The position numbers and the translations under genes were made by a program. Positions 23,278-25,290 of a stretch of DNA of 25,290 bases are shown here, piece by piece. Numbering within the stretch: the stretch's first letter is position 1; every line of letters starts with the position of its first letter. The notes under the pieces are model-generated. The model worked only from the letters and a program-made list of their open reading frames with translations, was not told the origin of the DNA and did not search any database. This DNA is from Lachnospiraceae bacterium UBA7027 (GTDB lineage: Bacteria; Bacillota; Clostridia; Lachnospirales; Lachnospiraceae), in NCBI GenBank assembly GCA_002494135.1, contig DLBG01000126.1:7449-32738 (forward strand). Direction: 5' to 3'.

Positions 23278-24944
23278 AAGCCGAACTTCTCCCCAAGCAT
23301 ATACCCTTTTGCCTTCATCCATCCGTAGAATACAGGCTTTAATGTATGTTCCTCATCCAGGAAAAATGCACTCGTGCGGTATAAATCGATATACGCCTCT
23401 CCTTTTTTCCCGGCCAGATATTTCTTTACTTCCTCAATGTTTTTAAAAACCGCTCCGTCCGGGAGTCCGAGGTTTAACTCTTCCCTTCCCGTATAGCGGT
23501 AAGCAAATTCAAAGCCGTAGGCTTCTCTGTGATTTCTCCAGTCAATCCTGTCTTTGATTTTCGTTTCAAACTCGCGGATTAATTCCAGTTTTTCCGGTGA
23601 TACATTCGTGCGTTCCGCGTATTTTATAAGAACGTCTGACGACAGCAGGGTTTCTAACATCTCCATGGCGGTGCGCAGAGAATCATTCGTATATCCGGAA
23701 ATCCCGTCAAAGAAAGCATCCACAAAAGCATCCACGGATTCGTATGCACCGGCCGGTCCGAAAAGATACGGAAGACCCGGCGAAATCGTATAAAGGATGA
23801 CCGCCAGTTTTTCGTCCGAATCCAGATTTTTATCGGCAAGTGTATCCTCAATTACCGACGCGTGATAGAGCCTGCTCTTCGAAACGTTGGCGCCGGTTCG
23901 CAAATGTCCGGTAAGCTGATTTCGGAGAATAAAATCTTTCCCCTCCTTCCAGTTCCAGCCGATGGCGCTCATTAACGTATCCATGTCCGTATACTGGTTG
24001 TGCATAAAACTCACGGGAGGAATGCTTCCGTCGTCCCCCTCTTCCGTGCGGATGCCCGCACCGGGTACCGGCTGCGCAACTCCCTCCACCCACTTACGGA
24101 CTTCTTCATACGTCCAGCGGCGGTTCGGATTGGATAAATCGTGACGATAGGAAAGATCCGCATAGGTCAGTCCAAGGATCAGCTGATACAACTCCTCCGG
24201 CATGGCCGCAGGCTTCGTGATGATATTCGTATAGGCATTGTCTTCACCGAACGGTGTTCTGCCCGTAAAAAGCTCGTAGATTAAAATTCCGAGCGAATAA
24301 TAATCCGACTCGTCAAAGTAAACGTTTCGAAGCACCTCAGGAGCTGCGTAGGACGCCGTAAAGCCCACTTCGGACACAACGATGGACTTACTCTCCCTTA
24401 TTACCGAAGAGAGGCCGAAATCGATCAATACGGGATGTCTTCCCTCATTCGACCACATAACGTTGCCCGGCTTGATGTCACGATGCAGAATGCCTGCCTC
24501 ATGAAGGTCATGGAGTGCTTCGTTTAATTCAGGGATAATAAAGCCTTTCAGATCCTCGAAAGAGAAGGTTCCCTTCTTTAAGGCGTCCGCGAAGCTGCCC
24601 TTTTTGAAGTAATCATAGACTTCAAAATGTCTGCCGCAGAATTCTCCCGTATGATAGATTCTCGCCACGTAAGGAGATTTTGTGTTCTTTAATTTATCGG
24701 AAAGGTCGGACTTGGTGTGAAGAACGCGACGGAAGATTTTCACCGCATAGAGTTCTCCCTCGTGTTCGCTTAAATAAAGGTCCGCCTCACCTCCGACGTT
24801 TTCATTGCCGATGCGCCGGATGACCTGATACTCGCCGGGCAGAACGGTTCCGGCATCAAGATTAACGCAACCTAAGGGGGCATCGCTGCCCCCTTCGTTA
24901 ATGCTTGTTCCTGCCGGTAAATTGTTAAAAACCGTATTACTCAT
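23274..24944 (-). CDS. Hanks-type Ser/Thr protein kinase with unrecognised C-terminal region
   Basis: 556 aa, no membrane helix. The kinase domain (about 36-290) is complete: glycine-rich loop IGNENVGGEADLYL (45-58), AVK lysine K69, catalytic loop LHRDIKPGN (153-161, Asp156), DFG (175-177), activation segment with several Ser/Thr (SSVIRESKSIVVSEVGFTAS), APE (201-203), and DYYSLGILIYELFTG. The following 260 residues are mostly helical with no PASTA repeats, unlike the PknB/PrkC growth kinases. This makes it a soluble regulator rather than a wall sensor. The start at 24944 has GGGGAG 4 bases upstream and overlaps the HD-GYP stop by eight bases. The frame is open further upstream, but that sequence reads as an Arg/Lys-rich shadow of the HD-GYP tail. 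It ends overlapping the coiled-coil gene by four bases. Confidence 0.93.
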   Translation of the reverse strand: MSNTVFNNLPAGTSINEGGSDAPLGCVNLDAGTVLPGEYQVIRRIGNENVGGEADLYLSEHEGELYAVKIFRRVLHTKSDLSDKLKNTKSPYVARIYHTGEFCGRHFEVYDYFKKGSFADALKKGTFSFEDLKGFIIPELNEALHDLHEAGILHRDIKPGNVMWSNEGRHPVLIDFGLSSVIRESKSIVVSEVGFTASYAAPEVLRNVYFDESDYYSLGILIYELFTGRTPFGEDNAYTNIITKPAAMPEELYQLILGLTYADLSYRHDLSNPNRRWTYEEVRKWVEGVAQPVPGAGIRTEEGDDGSIPPVSFMHNQYTDMDTLMSAIGWNWKEGKDFILRNQLTGHLRTGANVSKSRLYHASVIEDTLADKNLDSDEKLAVILYTISPGLPYLFGPAGAYESVDAFVDAFFDGISGYTNDSLRTAMEMLETLLSSDVLIKYAERTNVSPEKLELIREFETKIKDRIDWRNHREAYGFEFAYRYTGREELNLGLPDGAVFKNIEEVKKYLAGKKGEAYIDLYRTSAFFLDEEHTLKPVFYGWMKAKGYMLGEKFGL

Positions 24945-25290
24945 TCTTCTCCCCGGTCGTTTTTTTCTCGGCCGGCTTCTCTTCTGCCTTCTTCTCTTCA
25001 GGCTGCTTTTCTTCGGAGTGCTTCTCCTCTGCGTGTTTCTTCGCTTCCGCCTCATTCTGCTTCTTATGGATGTTGTTGATGTCCTCGGTACTTCCGCCGC
25101 CGACATCATCCGGTGCACGGAATTCACCCTTATCCACAAGACGTAAGAATGCATCCACAACGTCAGCCTGCAGCTGGGTACCGGATACTTCCTTAATGAT
25201 GGAAACGGCCTTGTCAAAGTTCATGCGCTTACGATACGGTCTGTCGGAATACATTGCATCGAAGGTATCCGCTACCGCAATAATCTGTGC
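24937..25290 (-). CDS. HD-GYP domain protein, C-terminal fragment with charged tail
   Basis: The reading frame is open to the right edge, so this is the 3' part of a longer gene; 117 residues are visible. It opens AQIIAVADTFDAMYSDRPYR, the last conserved segment of HD-GYP domains (usually IxxVADxFDAMTSDRPYR), followed by GTQLQADVVDAFL, the closing helix. HD-GYP proteins hydrolyse cyclic dinucleotides such as c-di-GMP; the HD and GYP metal ligands lie outside the window, so activity cannot be judged. About 45 residues of Lys/Glu-rich, EEK-repeating, presumably disordered tail follow and end GEKNE. The stop overlaps the kinase start by eight bases, so kinase translation is coupled. Confidence 0.88.
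   Translation of the reverse strand, partial: AQIIAVADTFDAMYSDRPYRKRMNFDKAVSIIKEVSGTQLQADVVDAFLRLVDKGEFRAPDDVGGGSTEDINNIHKKQNEAEAKKHAEEKHSEEKQPEEKKAEEKPAEKKTTGEKNE

Noticed and set aside
24945..25217. N-terminal extension of the kinase, 91 residues rich in Arg, Lys and Ser
   Set aside because: It is the other-frame reading of the HD-GYP Lys/Glu tail; the start at 24944 has its own ribosome binding site and a normal kinase N-terminus.
17605..25290. Type VI secretion regulatory cluster
   Set aside because: Kinase, FHA and Clp-like ATPase resemble its control module, but no sheath, baseplate or Hcp/VgrG genes are present, the organism looks monoderm, and the ATPase lacks ClpV features.

Overview
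The window reads as a chromosomal segment of a low-to-mid-GC Firmicute. A gut or rumen Lachnospiraceae-type Clostridium relative is most likely, inferred from the fused SecDF, the hisS-aspS cluster, strong GGAGG-type ribosome binding sites with several TTG/GTG starts, a lipoprotein GH9 cellulase and a YkuD protein with Clostridia-style wall repeats. Nearly everything is on the minus strand. The one clear exception is the GH9 gene at 7805-10072. No tRNA, rRNA, CRISPR array or insertion sequence was seen, and no gene-free stretch exceeds about 200 bases.

Layout, low to high coordinates. (1) 1-4472: a housekeeping block transcribed leftward, secDF then recJ then priA (only the PriA N-terminus is inside). 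(2) 4548-7605: a leftward operon of a secreted L,D-transpeptidase, a sirtuin homologue that has lost its catalytic residues, and a CNNM/CBS-CorC membrane protein; it starts at a recognisable promoter and ends at a strong intrinsic terminator. (3) 7805-10072: a surface-anchored GH9 glycanase, divergent from the transpeptidase. (4) 10073-10254: a convergent intergenic region with a perfect 30-bp terminator palindrome flanked on both sides by duplications of the 3' ends of the two converging genes. (5) 10235-13551: an AT-richer pair of polytopic membrane proteins, probably cell-surface glycosylation enzymes (GtrII-like and DUF6020-like). (6) 13617-17499: hisS, aspS and an Sfp-type phosphopantetheinyl transferase, with a good promoter in front of hisS.

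(7) 17605-25290 is the most interesting part: a tightly packed, translationally coupled leftward operon of at least seven genes that continues beyond the window. In transcription order it encodes the end of an HD-GYP phosphodiesterase with a Lys/Glu-rich tail, a Hanks-type Ser/Thr kinase with a C-terminal region I do not recognise, a coiled-coil protein, a double-zinc-ribbon FHA protein, a ClpB-like AAA+ ATPase with a degenerate first AAA module, a NrdG-like radical SAM protein and a ten-helix membrane protein. A phospho-threonine writer and reader, an unfoldase-type motor, a radical SAM enzyme and a signalling-nucleotide hydrolase sharing one transcript suggest an intact but uncharacterised signalling or stress/conflict system. 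I recognise no named system with exactly this gene set; that is inference, and a neighbourhood search would be needed to establish novelty.
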